The notes under the pieces are model-generated. The model was not told the DNA's origin. It made no database searches and saw only the letters and a program-made list of their open reading frames with translations. A DNA stretch of 64,000 bases from Phlebotomus papatasi. Lineage: Eukaryota; Arthropoda; Insecta; Diptera; Psychodidae. Position 1 is the stretch's first letter; every line of letters begins with the position of its first letter. A program made the translations under genes and the position numbers. Below, in pieces: positions 12,344 through 23,995 of this stretch. The stretch is from positions 21,545,078 to 21,609,077 of the forward strand of contig NC_077224.1 in NCBI RefSeq assembly GCF_024763615.1. The letters are read 5' to 3'.

Positions 12344-12560
12344 TAAGTGTAAATCCCGAATGTTGTAAATCCTGAAAGGGATGAAATGGAGGATAATGTG
12401 TAGAATAATATATAATGGAACTGGTGTGATGAGTTGATTATAAAAATTCCGGTGATCACCAGTGAGAATTTCTTCACCTCAAGACTAAAAACACCTTTTT
12501 AATCTTGCCCAGAGCTTTCGGTCCGGATATGGACCTTCTTCAGTGGTCGACTAAGACTAT

Positions 12561-12708
12561 AGCCGTACTCACTATGGCGCTGTTATCTTGTAATATCGTT
12601 ATCTCGTTATCTCGTTATGTTCTCGTAATGTATTTTATAAATGAAAAATTATAACAAGATAACAGATTACGGAGATTACGAGATAACAACGCCATAGTGA
12701 GTACGGCT
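12561..12708. mobile_element. 148-bp MITE inside one palindrome arm
   Basis: Perfect TIRs AGCCGTACTCACTATGGCG are flanked by TAT at 12558-12560 and 12709-12711. The right palindrome arm holds the empty site (GACTATGTTTTTGTG in reverse complement near 13055), so insertion and 3-bp duplication are shown directly. The interior is rich in short CTCGTTATCT-type repeats. Confidence 0.95.
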
Positions 12709-13061
12709 TATGTTTTTGTGATTTCTTGAGGATTCGTTCACTTTGTGGGAATTAAGGGTAAACATCACAGCAGGAAAAATCAGTTGGGAAGGTTTGTATG
12801 GGATAAATATTTACAATTTTCTAATTTTTTTAAAATTTTTCTTTCTGCAAAGACTCTTTCAGTGACGTGTTTGGCGCTTTTACTATTAAAAGCGCCAAAC
12901 ACGTCACTGAAAGAGTCTTTGCAGAAAGAAAAATTTTACAAAAAATTAGAAAATTGTAAATATTTATCCCATACAAACCTTCCCAACTGATTTTTCCTGC
13001 TGTGATGTTTACCCTTAATTCCCACAAAGTGAACGAATCCTCAAGAAATCACAAAAACATA

Positions 13062-13115
13062 GTCTTAGTCGACCACTGAAGAAGGTCCATATCCGGACCG
13101 AAAGCTCTGGGCAAG
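13062..13115 (+). ncRNA. Hammerhead-like RNA motif in palindrome arm
   Basis: CACTGAAGAAGGTCC, a short loop, GGACCGAAAGCTCTGG. A CUGANGA-like box, a 5-bp stem (GGTCC/GGACC) and GAAA follow in the order seen in hammerhead ribozymes. An extra A sits between the box and the stem, and no cleavage triplet with a closing stem I was found, so activity is not claimed. The motif also occurs mirror-wise in the left arm (about 12505-12555), and a covarying relative lies at 51533-51590 on the minus strand. Confidence 0.35.
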
Positions 13116-13254
13116 ATTAAAAAGGTGTTTTTAGTCTTGAGGTGAAGAAATTCTCACTGGTGATCACCGGAATTTTTATAATCAACTCATCACACCAGTT
13201 CCATTATATATTATTCTACACATTATCCTCCATTTCATCCCTTTCAGGATTTAC

Positions 13255-13340
13255 AACATTCGGGATTTTGGCGTTCGAGATTTTGGCGTTCGGAATTTTG
13301 GATTTCGAGATTTTGGCTTTCAGGATTTTGGCTGCCTCCG
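13255..13340 (+). repeat. ~15-bp minisatellite (GGGATTTTGGCGTTC)
   Basis: Five imperfect units of GGATTTTGGCTTTCG type directly abut the palindrome's right edge. The same unit fills a larger array at 48295-48720. Confidence 0.8.
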
Positions 13341-13362
13341 TAATAAATACTACATATGTCTA

Positions 13363-13522
13363 GGGTAAAATAAGGTAATTTGGAATTAAGTATAATTCTA
13401 ATTTGAAATTAATTTGAGATTCCCTGACAGTTGTAGATAACAAAAGGAAAAAAAACAAGGAAACAGTAAGAAAAAATCTAAATTCCAAAGTAGATATGAT
13501 TCCGAATTACCCCATCTTACCC
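13363..13522. mobile_element. MITE, 160 bp, TA-flanked ('GGGTAAGATGGGG')
   Basis: Left GGGTAAAATAAGGTAATTTG, right inverted GGGTAAGATGGGGTAATTCG. TA lies at 13361-13362 and 13523-13524. A relative is at 29090-29288. Confidence 0.8.
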
Positions 13523-13524
13523 TA

Positions 13525-14546
13525 TCCTCTTTCCAATTACGTTCATAATGATTTCTCTGTTTTTGTGATAAAATTACTAATATTTTTTTTAGTATTTAGC
13601 TAAATTTATTTAAATAATGACCATTCAGTACTCGCTTTGATTAAACAATTTCTTAGAAGATTTTCCTGAAAATCTTCGCAAAATACTATCCAAAGTATGC
13701 AAGAAACAAATCGTGGGATCCACAATATTGAAATATCAGTAAATAAATTACTCAGCTGCATATTCCGTGAAAATACCTTTGACATCAACACAAAGGAAAG
13801 TATTTTACTTGAAATCCAACAACGAATGCTTTATGCAGGACATTCTTTGAATTAACCATACTCTATACTTTTGAGGTTAATGGGAAAATGTTTGGAAAAT
13901 TCCGTGAAATTCTAGAGAAATTGAGAAAGCCTGATTTAGTGTGTCATCCCAATATAATGCAGTCTTGAATGTGTGAACATCAAAACATTCATTACTTAGG
14001 AAACTGAGCACAATTCCAACATTGTTCTGCCAATTCTCTCTCCTGTTTTGGGGAATGCCAATGATCACACCATCTCTCTTGTGAATTCATGAGATTTAGC
14101 TTAAATTGAACGACAATATAGGTTTTAGGATATTCATGTTTAGGTATAAATACATTTGGGACATTTTCTATATAATGTTGTGTACATATTTTAGTGATGG
14201 TGTCCACAACTAAATTTTCACAATAATGTCAATGAGTGTTGGGTGTTGAATTTAATTTGATGAATTTGTTATGGCACAAAACTTCCTCTTGTATCTCTCT
14301 CATATCAACTTTATATAGAATATAACCACTAAAAAGCCATAAATATCATCATCTATCTCAATCTCACAAAATTACAAGCAACAAGCATATGAATCAACTT
14401 TCTAATATAATAATAATTTTGTATTAAAGTTGAGGGTAGTTAATTTATCCCAGGCATTTTCCTCTTATTCCTTGAACCCTACAGCAGTGTATTATAATTC
14501 CTTGATTTTGTGATAAATTAAAATTTTTGTCTCATACACTTCCACA
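13525..14546. other. AT-rich intergenic DNA
   Basis: No gene or repeat partner noticed. Minus-strand frames of 61-71 codons have no recognisable content. Confidence 0.45.
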
Positions 14547-14548
14547 TA

Positions 14549-15095
14549 CAGTCAAGTGTGCTAATTCGGGCGCTTCGCTATCTGGATCTTTTAAGACTAA
14601 TTCACTTAAAATAATATTTTTATTTTTATTTCCGTAATATAGTCACTACAGTAAAATAATATAACTATTCAATTTCGAGAAAAAGCAAAAATAATATTTT
14701 TATCCATTAAATAAGTGAGTGTAATCGACTCATTTCAATCTTGTACCAGCTGGGTTCTTCACTAAAAATTTTCTAACAATAATATTTTCGCTAATGACAG
14801 CTGGTTGACTGAAAACATTTATTGTTTTTTTCCTTGTGAAAAAAATATTTTAAATTCAAAAGTTTAATTAAAAATTAAAGACGACCCAGTTAGCGCATGC
14901 TGACTTATTTCACTATTATCATTATTTTATAAATTTTCTTTAAAATTTTTGATAATTTTCTTTTATATTATGTTTCTGAATGAAACAATGAATATTTCTA
15001 TGGATTTAGAAGAAGTAAAAAAGAATTTCATCAGTCCAAAAACAAGCGTTTAAGTAGCACTCTTCGGAAAACGATCCAGTTACCCCACCTTACTA
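14549..15095. mobile_element. Tigger/pogo-type MITE (547 bp)
   Basis: Starts CAGTCAAGTGTGCTAATTCG after TA (14547-14548) and ends with inverted TAGTAAGGTGGGGTAACTGG before TA (15096-15097). Its sequence is collinear with both ends of the large transposon at 18602-25779: the left part matches 18670-19860 without the insertions, the right part 25562-25779. It is an internal-deletion derivative of that transposon and preserves the empty site of the Stowaway-like element. Confidence 0.82.
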
Positions 15096-15097
15096 TA

Positions 15098-16497
15098 TCA
15101 CTTTTTGACATTTTTTTTGCAAATCTGATTATTTCTGAAAGCTTAAATCGAGCCGTTAGCAGAGCTACAGACCAAACGATTAGAGATAGTGACTTGAAGC
15201 TTTCGATAACCCCCCCCCCCCCTTTCTACAAATTGAACTATACTGAATAACTTTCTCGATGCTTTAGTCACGAGTTCGAGCACTTCGCAAATCTGGGAAT
15301 CCTCGCCACCCCTTTTTCCGTATTAGCATGCATCTCCGCAATGGAACTTCCCAACAATTCTTTTTTTTTTTTTAAATAAACCACCGTCAAACCATTCCCT
15401 ATTCTTTCATGGTCCATTCCCATTTTAATCCGTTCAATTGTAACTTTCTGTCAAATTGAAAAAATAGGCTTCTTTGTATCCATTCCTTTCCCATTCTCAA
15501 TAACACAGAAAATTCGCTGTATTTACCAAAGAATTGAAGTTAGAAAAAAAGAGCTTCCAAAGTCTCAATACATGACTCAAAAGTTGGTCGTTTTCACACG
15601 GAAAATCCCTCTCTGACTGCCGAGGTTTTTCACAAACACTATAGACAAATCCCTTTGTCGAATACGTAAAAAAAAGGACTCTTGCGGAAGATTCAAAAAC
15701 CATTTTAGGAGCTTAATTCGTGGTAACATAGAAAATTTTTGAGGGCAAAAACTGATTCCAAAGGGAGAAAATACATGGATTTATTCCTTTTAAGCACACT
15801 TCAAACAAAACTGTAGCTGTTTTTTCATCATTTTGTAATCCACCCTCGAAACAAAAAGGATATTTGTGCATTTGCTGCTCCTCTACTACCCTTCTCTGAG
15901 GGGAATACATATTCATTTTCCGGAATTATGCATTTGGAATTTGTAGAGGAATTCTCTCTCTCTGTGTACTATAATTCAGTTTTCAGAATTGACCTCAATA
16001 ATTTATTAGCATTTTGTCCAGGAAAATTCCAATGCGCGCGGCTTTAAAGTTTTTTTTCCAAAGACTTCCCTTCATTTCCATTGGCAATTTGGGTAGCCAA
16101 TAATTTCCACATAAAACAGTTCAATTTATTGCAACATATTGATTTTAATATCTTTTATGCTTTGAATGCTAATTATCAGTCATTAATCACTCAAACAAGA
16201 CTTTTTTTACTGTCAGAAAAATAAATCTTGCATGGCATTGGGGGAACTAAAATATTAAAATCAGGCCATTTGCATCGTCGCATTAGATTAAGATTGTGGT
16301 TTAATTTTGTCATTCGAATTGGATTGAATTTAGCATGTCCAAAGTGTCCCAAAAAATTTTCGGACTGTACGAAAAAGCATTTGGACTAACAACCGACGCT
16401 TAATCTAACCTCACTTTATGGGTTTTCGTGGTAAAGAGATCGTAAGAAATAATTTTGTGGATTTTTCAGCTTAAAAAATATAGTGGGACTCACAAAG
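15098..16497. other. Intergenic DNA with homopolymer runs
   Basis: Contains a C run near 15211-15222 and a T run near 15361. Two minus-strand frames (15497-15703, 15713-15916) were read and not recognised. No gene supported. Confidence 0.45.
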
Positions 16498-16499
16498 TA

Positions 16500-16645
16500 C
16501 AGTGAGACCTCGATAGAGTCAATCTCTAAAAGAATCAACAGCTATTTTTTACTCTACAGATCTCCGTGTCAACTTGTGCCCAAATGGTCCAAATCCAAAT
16601 TGACTCCGATAGAATCAACTTTGTTTTTTATTGTTGAACTAACAA
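16500..16645 (+). mobile_element. Left end of a 'CAGTGRRACCTCGATAGAGT' element
   Basis: TA then CAGTGAGACCTCGATAGAGT. A matching inverted end (CAGTGGAACCTCGATAGAGT as reverse complement, then TA) is at 25889. Both pieces contain further AATAGAGTCAAC-like text. They may be two halves of one element separated by later insertions, or two separate relics. Confidence 0.6.
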
Positions 16646-16744
16646 TATTGCATATATGTTTATAATATATATTAATGTGTCTTACTGCTCGAACTCAAAG
16701 AGAGAGCAGCTACATAATCGTCTTTTTTTTTCAACTTGTCACTA

Positions 16745-17675
16745 TTCTGGAGCTCAAACGGTAAGAGATATCGACTTCTAGTCTTTGATGACCCCCAATA
16801 AAACACAAATCTCTCGACGTTTCCCCCCCCCCCCTCTCTCTTTACCCTCCAAAACCATGTTTTTTTGGTTTTTCTCGAAATTGGCTCAAGCTTTTTCAAT
16901 GATTTTCGGATATCGTCGGTTGCGTCTACCTCTGTCGTGTCTGCATTTGTTTTGTATCTGAATTCGATGCAAGCTACAATACAGACGTCCCCTCTTGCGT
17001 GAAATGCTGACACAAAAGAAATGCAGATACGACAGAGGTAGACGCAACCGACGATATGTTTTCGATGTAGTCCAGGCGAACATTTCGCCCTAACATACTT
17101 ATGACCGGAAAACTTTCAATCGATTTGGTTAAATTTGGATTTTTTGGAAAGGCATTGAAATTGTGAACACGGTTGTATCAGTCTTCGTCGGTAATGAACC
17201 GGTTAAGTACCGATTTTGAATAATTTTTTTTCGGAAAATTTTTGTACCTAACCTTAAATTTGTTCTCGAGCTAGAGGTCAAATGGTAAGAGATATTGACT
17301 TCCGGTCTTCGATGACCCCCAATAAAAAAACAATATCTCTAGACGTTTTTCCCATTTTTCCCCTTATCCCCTTACCTCCCCAAAACACCATGTTTTTTCG
17401 GTTTTTCTCAAAATTGGTCTAAACTTTTTCAATAATTTTCGGATATGTTTTAGATATAGTCCAGGTGAACATTTGGCCCACCATGCCTATGACCGGAAAA
17501 TTCGCCATTTTGAATTATCTAAGGTCAAAATTCAACCACTTTGAAGGGCCCATTTTTCAACCAATCTTGTTAAATTTAGATTTTTTTCGAAAGGCATTGA
17601 ATTTTGAACCCGACTGCATCGATCTTCATCGGTAATGAACCGGTTAAGTACCGATTTCTGAATAATTTTACATCC
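16745..17675 (+). repeat. ~0.5-kb tandem duplication
   Basis: Two diverged units (about 16745-17245 and 17265-17675) share in order: AAACGGTAAGAGATATCGAC, TGATGACCCCCAATAAA, a C/T-rich run, ACCATGTTTTTT, TTTTTCAATGATTTTCGGATAT, GTCCAGG, ATGACCGGAAAA, GGCATTGAA, GGTAATGAACCGGTTAAGTA. Unit 1 carries a 140-bp MITE that unit 2 lacks. The 113-codon minus-strand frame 16672-17013 crosses the MITE border and is not a gene. Confidence 0.8.
16914..17053. mobile_element. 140-bp MITE with empty site in the sister unit
   Basis: Perfect TIRs CGTCGGTTGCGTCTACCTCT, extending to about 35 bp with few mismatches. ATAT flanks both ends (16910-16913, 17054-17057). The sister unit reads GGATATGTTTTAG at about 17441, the uninterrupted target. 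Confidence 0.92.
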
Positions 17676-18434
17676 CCTATAATAAAAATCTCCTTAATAA
17701 TGTTTTTTCGGTTTTTATTTTTAATAATTTCCTAATAGATTTCTCATTGTCTATAAAGAATATTAAATCAGCAGTAGCCCTATGTGCATACAAAAAATAT
17801 GCTAACGATGCTAACGGAGAGGACTTTCTCGTGTGTTCGAGCATTTCGCAAAGCTGAGACACTTTGCCATCTCCTTCTTTTTTAAGATTTTTTGTTTAAG
17901 CCCATTGTGAGAATGAATTTGGAATGATTTCGCTGAAAACGTAGTACCGGTCAGTAGAACAAATAATTTAGCGTCCTATTCAATTTTTTGAAGAATGACG
18001 CACTTTTTCACTCATGAATAACATTTTATGAATTAAAACCGTTGCTCTATTTAAAAGAAGAGTTTTCCTTCAATATCTTCTTTTTCCCGAATATATGAAA
18101 AAATATGAACTCGAATTAGAAAAAAAACGTACAAAATGCTATTTTTTTTTAAGTATAAGATAAAGAAACGCTCTCCAAATTTATTCGAACTTTTTAAAGA
18201 ATTTCTTTAAAAAATGTACATGATAAATGATCATAAGAATTACTCTTCTAAACACAAACGTGTAAATTTAATTTAAGTTACATTTTTCATTTAAAAGATT
18301 GGGGGAGACTGGGGCAAAAAGTCACAAATGGAAAATTTCAAAATTCAATATCTTCCAAGATAAATAAGATAGCGGCTTAAATTTTTTTCATAGATAGTTT
18401 CCATACACCTTTTTCGAGTTTATACTTAGTAGTT

Positions 18435-18535
18435 TATACTTAAGATATTTACTATTAACAAAAATATTCTGTAAAATCATTTCTTAATCACCAACTTTTG
18501 GCCAAACGTACGACTTTTTTTCGTGCCAGAGGGAG
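18435..18535 (-). mobile_element. Relic of Stowaway-like MITE (right end)
   Basis: Matches the last ~100 bp of the element at 18683-19585 (TTAAGATATTTACTATTAACA..., CAAACGTACGACTTTTTTTC, GAGGGAGTA). The left part is lost or replaced by a GGGGGAGACTGGGGC block at 18301. Confidence 0.7.
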
Positions 18536-18682
18536 TAGAATTTATGAGTTTAATCTACTATCGTGTTGGATTTATCAATGATCTAATACAAATATAAAAT
18601 ATAGTAAGGCCATGTAACTCCGACGATTGCAAAACTCGGATGCCGCGACCGATTTAACTCGGATACATCCACTTAAAATATA

Positions 18683-19585
18683 CTCCCTCCGTTCCGAAAT
18701 AAATCGTACGTTTGGGAAAAATTCTTGTTCCGAAATAACTCATACGTTTGGGAAAAATTTGGATTAAGGGAAAGTTTGTTGGTAAATGTTTTGTGTATCA
18801 ACAATTATCTCTTGTAAGGAACTATTACTAATGTTCAAAACTAAAATTGCGGTCCAGTCTTGATGGTATGTTGAGGAACGAGTGTCTTAAAAATATCTTA
18901 TTTTTTGCGTTTTATTTTCAATCTAAAATAAGTGCAGAATGGTGAGAGATACAGACTTGGGACCTTCGGGGGACCCCCCCATAAGTTGACCCTGGGACTA
19001 TTAATATGTCCTTTATTTTGCCCCCACCCCTCCCCTCCCCCTCCAAAATCATGTTTTTTGGGATTGCTCGAAAACACGTTGTGCGATTTTTTTTCAATTC
19101 TGGATATGTTTTAGAGAAACATATAAATGATCTCAGGGTCAACTTATGGGGTGTCCGCTGAAGGTCCCAAGTCCCTATTTCTCACCATTTTGCATTCAGA
19201 TATTCGAACACATTAAAAAAGGATGTTCTTTTTATTGCCCATTCTGCAAAATTTTAGATATAAAAAATGCCATATCGGTAATAACTGTTGAGTTCTACTT
19301 TTGCATACTAAAAATTTAGAACAAATTCTAGCCTGTAATGTTAATCACAGTCCATTATGTAGTAATTAACTATCTACCGGAGCTCTTTGAAAAAAACGCG
19401 AAAAATGAACAACTTCAACACATCGATTCCTCAACTTACCATCGTCTTAAGATCCCCATATTATCCCTGAACATGGAGGATAGTTCATACATAAGATATT
19501 TACAAATAACAAAAACATTCACTGAAACCATTCCTTAATCCCCAATTTTTCCCCAAACGTACGACTTATTTCGGAACGGAGGGAG
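18683..19585. mobile_element. Stowaway-like MITE (903 bp)
   Basis: TIRs CTCCCTCCGTTCCGAAATAA, continuing to AATCGTACGTTTGGG, with inverted CTCCCTCCGTTCCGAAATAA at the right. TA lies at 18681-18682 and 19586-19587. The related MITE at 14549-15095 has the uninterrupted target (CACTTAAAATAATATTTTTA). Its centre holds an inverted repeat pair: 18933-19005 against 19132-19195. Confidence 0.92.
18933..19195. repeat. Inverted repeat 'GACTTGGGACCTTCGGGGGA'
   Basis: Left arm GTGAGAGATACAGACTTGGG, then ACCTTCGGGGGACCCCCCCATAAGTTGACCC. The right arm is the same inverted (GGGTCAACTTATGGGGTGTC). A half copy is at 59268-59335. The block resembles the AAACGGTAAGAGATATCGAC words at 16758, 17284 and 31630. 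Confidence 0.8.
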
Positions 19586-19911
19586 TAATTTATATTTTTA
19601 TTTCTGTAATTAATTACTGAAGTATCATAATATAACTATTCTACTTTAAGAAAAACCAAAAATTATATTTTTATCGGTTTAATAAGTGGGTAAAAGAAAT
19701 ATTTTTTAAGCTCGGGTCAGCTGGGTTGTGTACTAAAAATTTAATTTCTGAGAAAATTTTACTGTTGACAGCTCGTCGCTGGAAAAAGTTTAGTGTTTTT
19801 TCTATATAATAAAACATTATTTGCAATCAAAATTATTAATAAAAGTTAGTGTAGTTATTGATCTACAAGGTGAGTAAGAGTTTATTGATAATATATTAAT
19901 AATTCATACAG

Positions 19912-21741
19912 AAAGGGACAGATAATCCTAACCGGCTTATGTAGGTGAGATTCTTAACGTGAGCTAACTCGGAGTGCATGCAAATTCTATTTAGAGCTGA
20001 AGTTGGGAGACGCCATTCAGTTATCTTGAATCAAATTCGTGAAATTATACAAGTTTTGTATTTGAACCAAAATGTCAAGGATTTGGATGAACTGGCACAA
20101 AAGTAATATATGGGTGAAATGTAGACCAGAATGTTCTCTATAATTTTTCCATAGAACATGATCTCATCGATTACTCAGAAGTCAAGATAAGCGAGGTTTT
20201 TTGTTTCTTAACTCGTTTTTTCATCCAGAGTTCCCCAAGTAGTCATTTGTTGAACTTCAACTATATCAAAGAATTGTTGTCCTTTGTGAGACTTTCCATT
20301 TAAAACCCTATTTTAAGTGTCTTTGTGGAGTAGAGGCAGTCAAATTGGCATCTGAGTGATTTCAAAGCGTTATTATGGGAAAAATCAATTTTTTCACACT
20401 TAAACGGCAAAATCGGAGTGATAGCGTAGTCTGATCGGAAAATGATGTATGGACGAAATGTAGAGACAAATGTGCTCTACAATTATGTTGAAGTAATCAT
20501 CAAAATCGGTTTAGCGACAGTCGAGATAATTGAGGTTATGTGATATTGAAATTGGTTTTTCGACTGTGGCGCCCCTGGTGTTGGTCCCACGAAGTTCAAA
20601 CATTTTAGAAAGTTGTAGCATTTGGTGAGATCTTTCGTTTAAGCCCTCATTCATCAAAATCGGTCACATAGAACCGGAGATATGATTTTTTGAATTTCGT
20701 GAACTTTGACCCCTCATATCTCTGGTTCTGTTTTAACCACAGCGCGCATACGCACCATTTTGGAAACGTCCTAGACTGGACTACAACATACTAAAATTTC
20801 ATTAACTTGCACAATGCCGTTTTTGAGAAAAGTGACTTTGAATTGCGATGAATTTTGACGCTATCACAGCGCCACCTGTGGTGACTTTTTGAACTTCCAT
20901 CTGAAAGTGCTCATCGAGACGAAACCAAAAAGGTAAAATTTAGGTCGCTATGTTAATTAAAACCGGAGATAGAGGCCGGTCAATGTTTGAACTTTGACCC
21001 CTTATAGCTCGGGTCAGGGGTTATGGATCGACTTAAGTTTTTTTTTGTTTGATAGGTATAATCAACGGCTACAACATACTAAATTTTCAGCCCGATGCAC
21101 AATGGAATTTTTGAGTTATTTAACTTTTAAGATTTAAAAATTTTCTTTTTAAAAAAAGCGCCCCTAGCGGTGGTTTTATGAACTTGCGATGTTAGAAGGG
21201 GAAGTGGCATTTCACGAGGGCTTTCCAAAAAGCCCTCATTTTTTAAATTCTGACAATTAGAACCGGAGTTATGGCCATTTTAAGAAATTTTTTTTGGACC
21301 CTTATAGCTCGGGTCAGGGGGGTCGGGGGACCTTAAGTTTGGTATTGATGGAAAGCTCTAAGGCCCAGCTATAGCATACTAAAATTTGAGTCCGCTGAAT
21401 GCCATAGGGGCGGAGCTATTGAGAAAACAAAAAAAGGGGGGTCTTCAAAATGGCGGAAGTAGGGGTGGGGGGTGGGGGGTCAATGCACCAAGTTGCAATT
21501 TTCACCCGATATATAACCTTTGCCGAAAACCGAAAGTCGATATCTTTTTTAGTTTAGGAGCTATTAAGCTCCAAAGAGCGGCCGGCCGGCCGGCCGGCCG
21601 GCCGGGAACGTAAATTAGCCACATATATATTCGTGATCAGGAAGTGCTGAAACACATTTTGGCCAAATTTGAGGTCGATCGGACGACATGAAATTTTGTT
21701 AGGATTATAGTAGGTGAGATTGTTAAGAATCTCACCTAATA
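19912..21741 (+). mobile_element. 1.84-kb modular TIR element, copy 1
   Basis: It begins AAAGGGACAGATAATCCTAA and contains TAGGTGAGATTCTTAAC near its left end. It closes with GTTAGGATTATAGTAGGTGA and the inverted AAGAATCTCACCTA. Inside are three diverged ~290-bp modules (starts near 20571, 20869 and 21157), each with GCGCC(C/A)CCT, GAACTT, ACCGGAG, a CTTATAGCTCGGGTCAGGGG-like block, and CTACAACATACTAAAATTTC. A GGCC/CCGG microsatellite is at 21578-21604. No long ORF. Highly similar to 22149-23995. Confidence 0.85.
21578..21604. repeat. (GGCC)n microsatellite, copy 1
   Basis: An uninterrupted GGCCGGCC run, striking in AT-rich DNA. The equivalent array in copy 2 at 23816-23860 is longer and carries two GGCT interruptions, so it has changed length since the copies split. 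Confidence 0.9.
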
Positions 21742-22148
21742 TGTATGTTCCAGCTCCAGATACATTTAAAATCTACAGCAGATTGGGTAGTAATTTGTTA
21801 AAAACAGTGAATAAATACCTGTTTTAAAATGCTAAATTGGGGATAGCCAGTAATGTTTAAGACACTTTTCGATGTTTTGACTATAAGGTATTATTTCCAA
21901 AACTCAGAAAATTATCTTGAAATTTTGAATAGTGCTTACTATACTGACTAGTAATAGTCTTTATTAAAATAACTCGTTTAATGTTTTATTTACACCTTTT
22001 TTAAATAATCAACGAATAATCCACCGCATCTCAAACATGCAAGCTCTCCCCTAATGCATTTTCAGTGAATGAAAATAGTGAAATATTTTTCAAAAATGGA
22101 AAATGAAGAAGTTAAGAAGCGTCTCGTCTTAAATATCTTAAATAAAAA

Positions 22149-23995
22149 AAAGGGACAGATAATCCTAACCGGCTTATGTAGGTGAGATTCTTAACGTGAG
22201 CTAACTCGGAGTGCATGCAAATTCGATTTAGAGCTGAAGTTGGGAGACGCCATTCAGTTATCTTGAATCAAATTCGTGAAATTGTACAAATTTTGCATTT
22301 AAACCAAAATATCAAGGATTTGGATGAACTGGCAGAAAAGTGATATATGGGTGAAATGTAGACCAGAATGTTCTCTATAATTTTCCCATAGAACATGATC
22401 TCATCGATTACTCAGAAGCCAAGATAAGCGAGGTTTTTTGTTTCTTAACTCGTTTTTTCATCCAGAGTGTCCCAAGTAGTCATTTGTTGAACTTCAACTA
22501 TATCAAAGAATTGTTGTATTTTGTGGGACTTTCCATTTAAAACCCTATTTTAAGTGTCTTTGTGGAGTAGAGGCAGTCAAATTGGCATCTGAGTGATTTC
22601 AAAGCGTTATTATGGGAAAAATCAATTTTTTCACACTTAAACGGCAAAATCGGAGTGATAGCGTAGTCTGAACGGAAAATGATGTATGGACGAAATGTAG
22701 AGACAAATGTCCTCTACAATTATGTCGAAGTAATCATCAAAATCGGTTCAGCGACAGTCGAGATAATTGAGGTTATGTGATATTGAAATTGGTTTTTCGA
22801 CTGTGGCGCCCCTGGTGTTGGTCCCACGAAGTTCAAATATCCTAGAAAGTTGTAGAATTTGGTGAGATCTTTCGTTTAAGCCCTCACTCATCAAAATCGG
22901 TCACATAGAACCTGAGATATGATTTTTTGAATTTTGTGAACTTTGACCCCTCATATCTCCGGTTCTGTTTTAACCACAGCGCGCTTACGCACCATTTTGG
23001 AAACGTCCTAGACTGGACTACAACATACTAAAATTTCATTCACTTGCACAATGCCGTTTTTGAGAAAAGTGACTTTGAATTTCGATGAATTTTGACGCTA
23101 TCACAGCGCCACCTGTGGTGACTTTTTGAACTTCCATCTGAAAGTGCTCATCGAGACGAAACCAAAAAGGTAAAATTTAGGTCGCTATGTTAATTAGAAC
23201 CGGAGATAGAGGCCGGTCAATGTTCGAACTTTCAACCCTTATAGCTCGGGTCAGGGGTTATGGATCGACTTAAGGTTTTTTTTTGTTTGATAGGTATAAT
23301 CAACGGCTACAATATACTAAAATTTCAGCCCGATGCACAATGGAATTTTTGAGTTATTTAACTTTTAAGATTTAAAAATTTTCTTTTTAAAAAAAGCGCC
23401 CCTAGCGGTGGTTTTATGAACTTGCGATGTTAGAAGGGGTAGTGGCATTTCACGAGAGATTTCCAAAAAGTCCTCACTTTTTAAATTCTGACAATTAGAA
23501 CCGGAGTTATGGCCATTTTAAGAAATTTTTTTTGGACCCTTATAGCTCGGGTCAGGGGGGTCGGGGGACCTTAAGTTTGGTATTGATGGAAAGCTCTAAG
23601 GCCCAGCTATAACATACTAAAATTTGAGTCCGCTGAATGCCATAGGGACGGAGCTATTGAGAAAACAAAAAAAGGGGGGTCTTCAAAATGGCGGAAGGAG
23701 GGGTGGGGGGTGGGGGGTCAATGCACCAAGTTGCAATTTTCACCCGATATATAACCTTTGCCGAAAACCGAAAGTCGATATCTTTTTTAGTTTAGGAGCT
23801 ATTAAGCTCCAAAGAGCGGCCGGCCGGCTGGCCGGCCGGCCAGCCGGCCGGCCGGCCGGGAACGTAAATTAGCCACATATATATTCGTGATCAGGAAGTG
23901 CTGAAACACATTTTGGCCAAGTTTGAGCTCGATCGGACGACATGAAATTTTGTTAGGATTATAGTAGGTGAGATTATTAAGAATCTCACCTAATA
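22149..23995 (+). mobile_element. 1.84-kb modular TIR element, copy 2
   Basis: Nearly identical to 19912-21741 in the same orientation, separated by about 400 bp of unrelated sequence. Differences are scattered substitutions and a longer CCGG array (23816-23860, with CTGG variants). The 75- and 82-codon frames starting at 21386 and 23624 are the same non-coding stretch read in both copies. Confidence 0.88.

Larger units (their letters stand above)
12351..13267. repeat. 917-bp near-perfect palindrome
   Basis: The left arm 12351-12882 and right arm 12887-13267 are reverse complements from AATCCCGAATGTTG outward to the central TTGGCGCTTTTA/TAAAAGCGCCAA, with a loop of only four bases (12883-12886). 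After removing a 148-bp insertion from the left arm, both arms are about 382 bp and differ at very few positions. Mirror-image 65-80 codon frames near the centre arise from the symmetry. A transcript would fold into a very long hairpin. No transposase and no obvious target duplication. Confidence 0.95.

Noticed and set aside
12745..13027. Mirror-image ORFs on both strands at the palindrome centre
   Set aside because: The two translations are almost the same because the DNA is a palindrome. No domain or gene structure.
16672..17013. 113-codon minus-strand ORF
   Set aside because: It crosses the border of a verified MITE insertion, so the frame is a by-product of that insertion.
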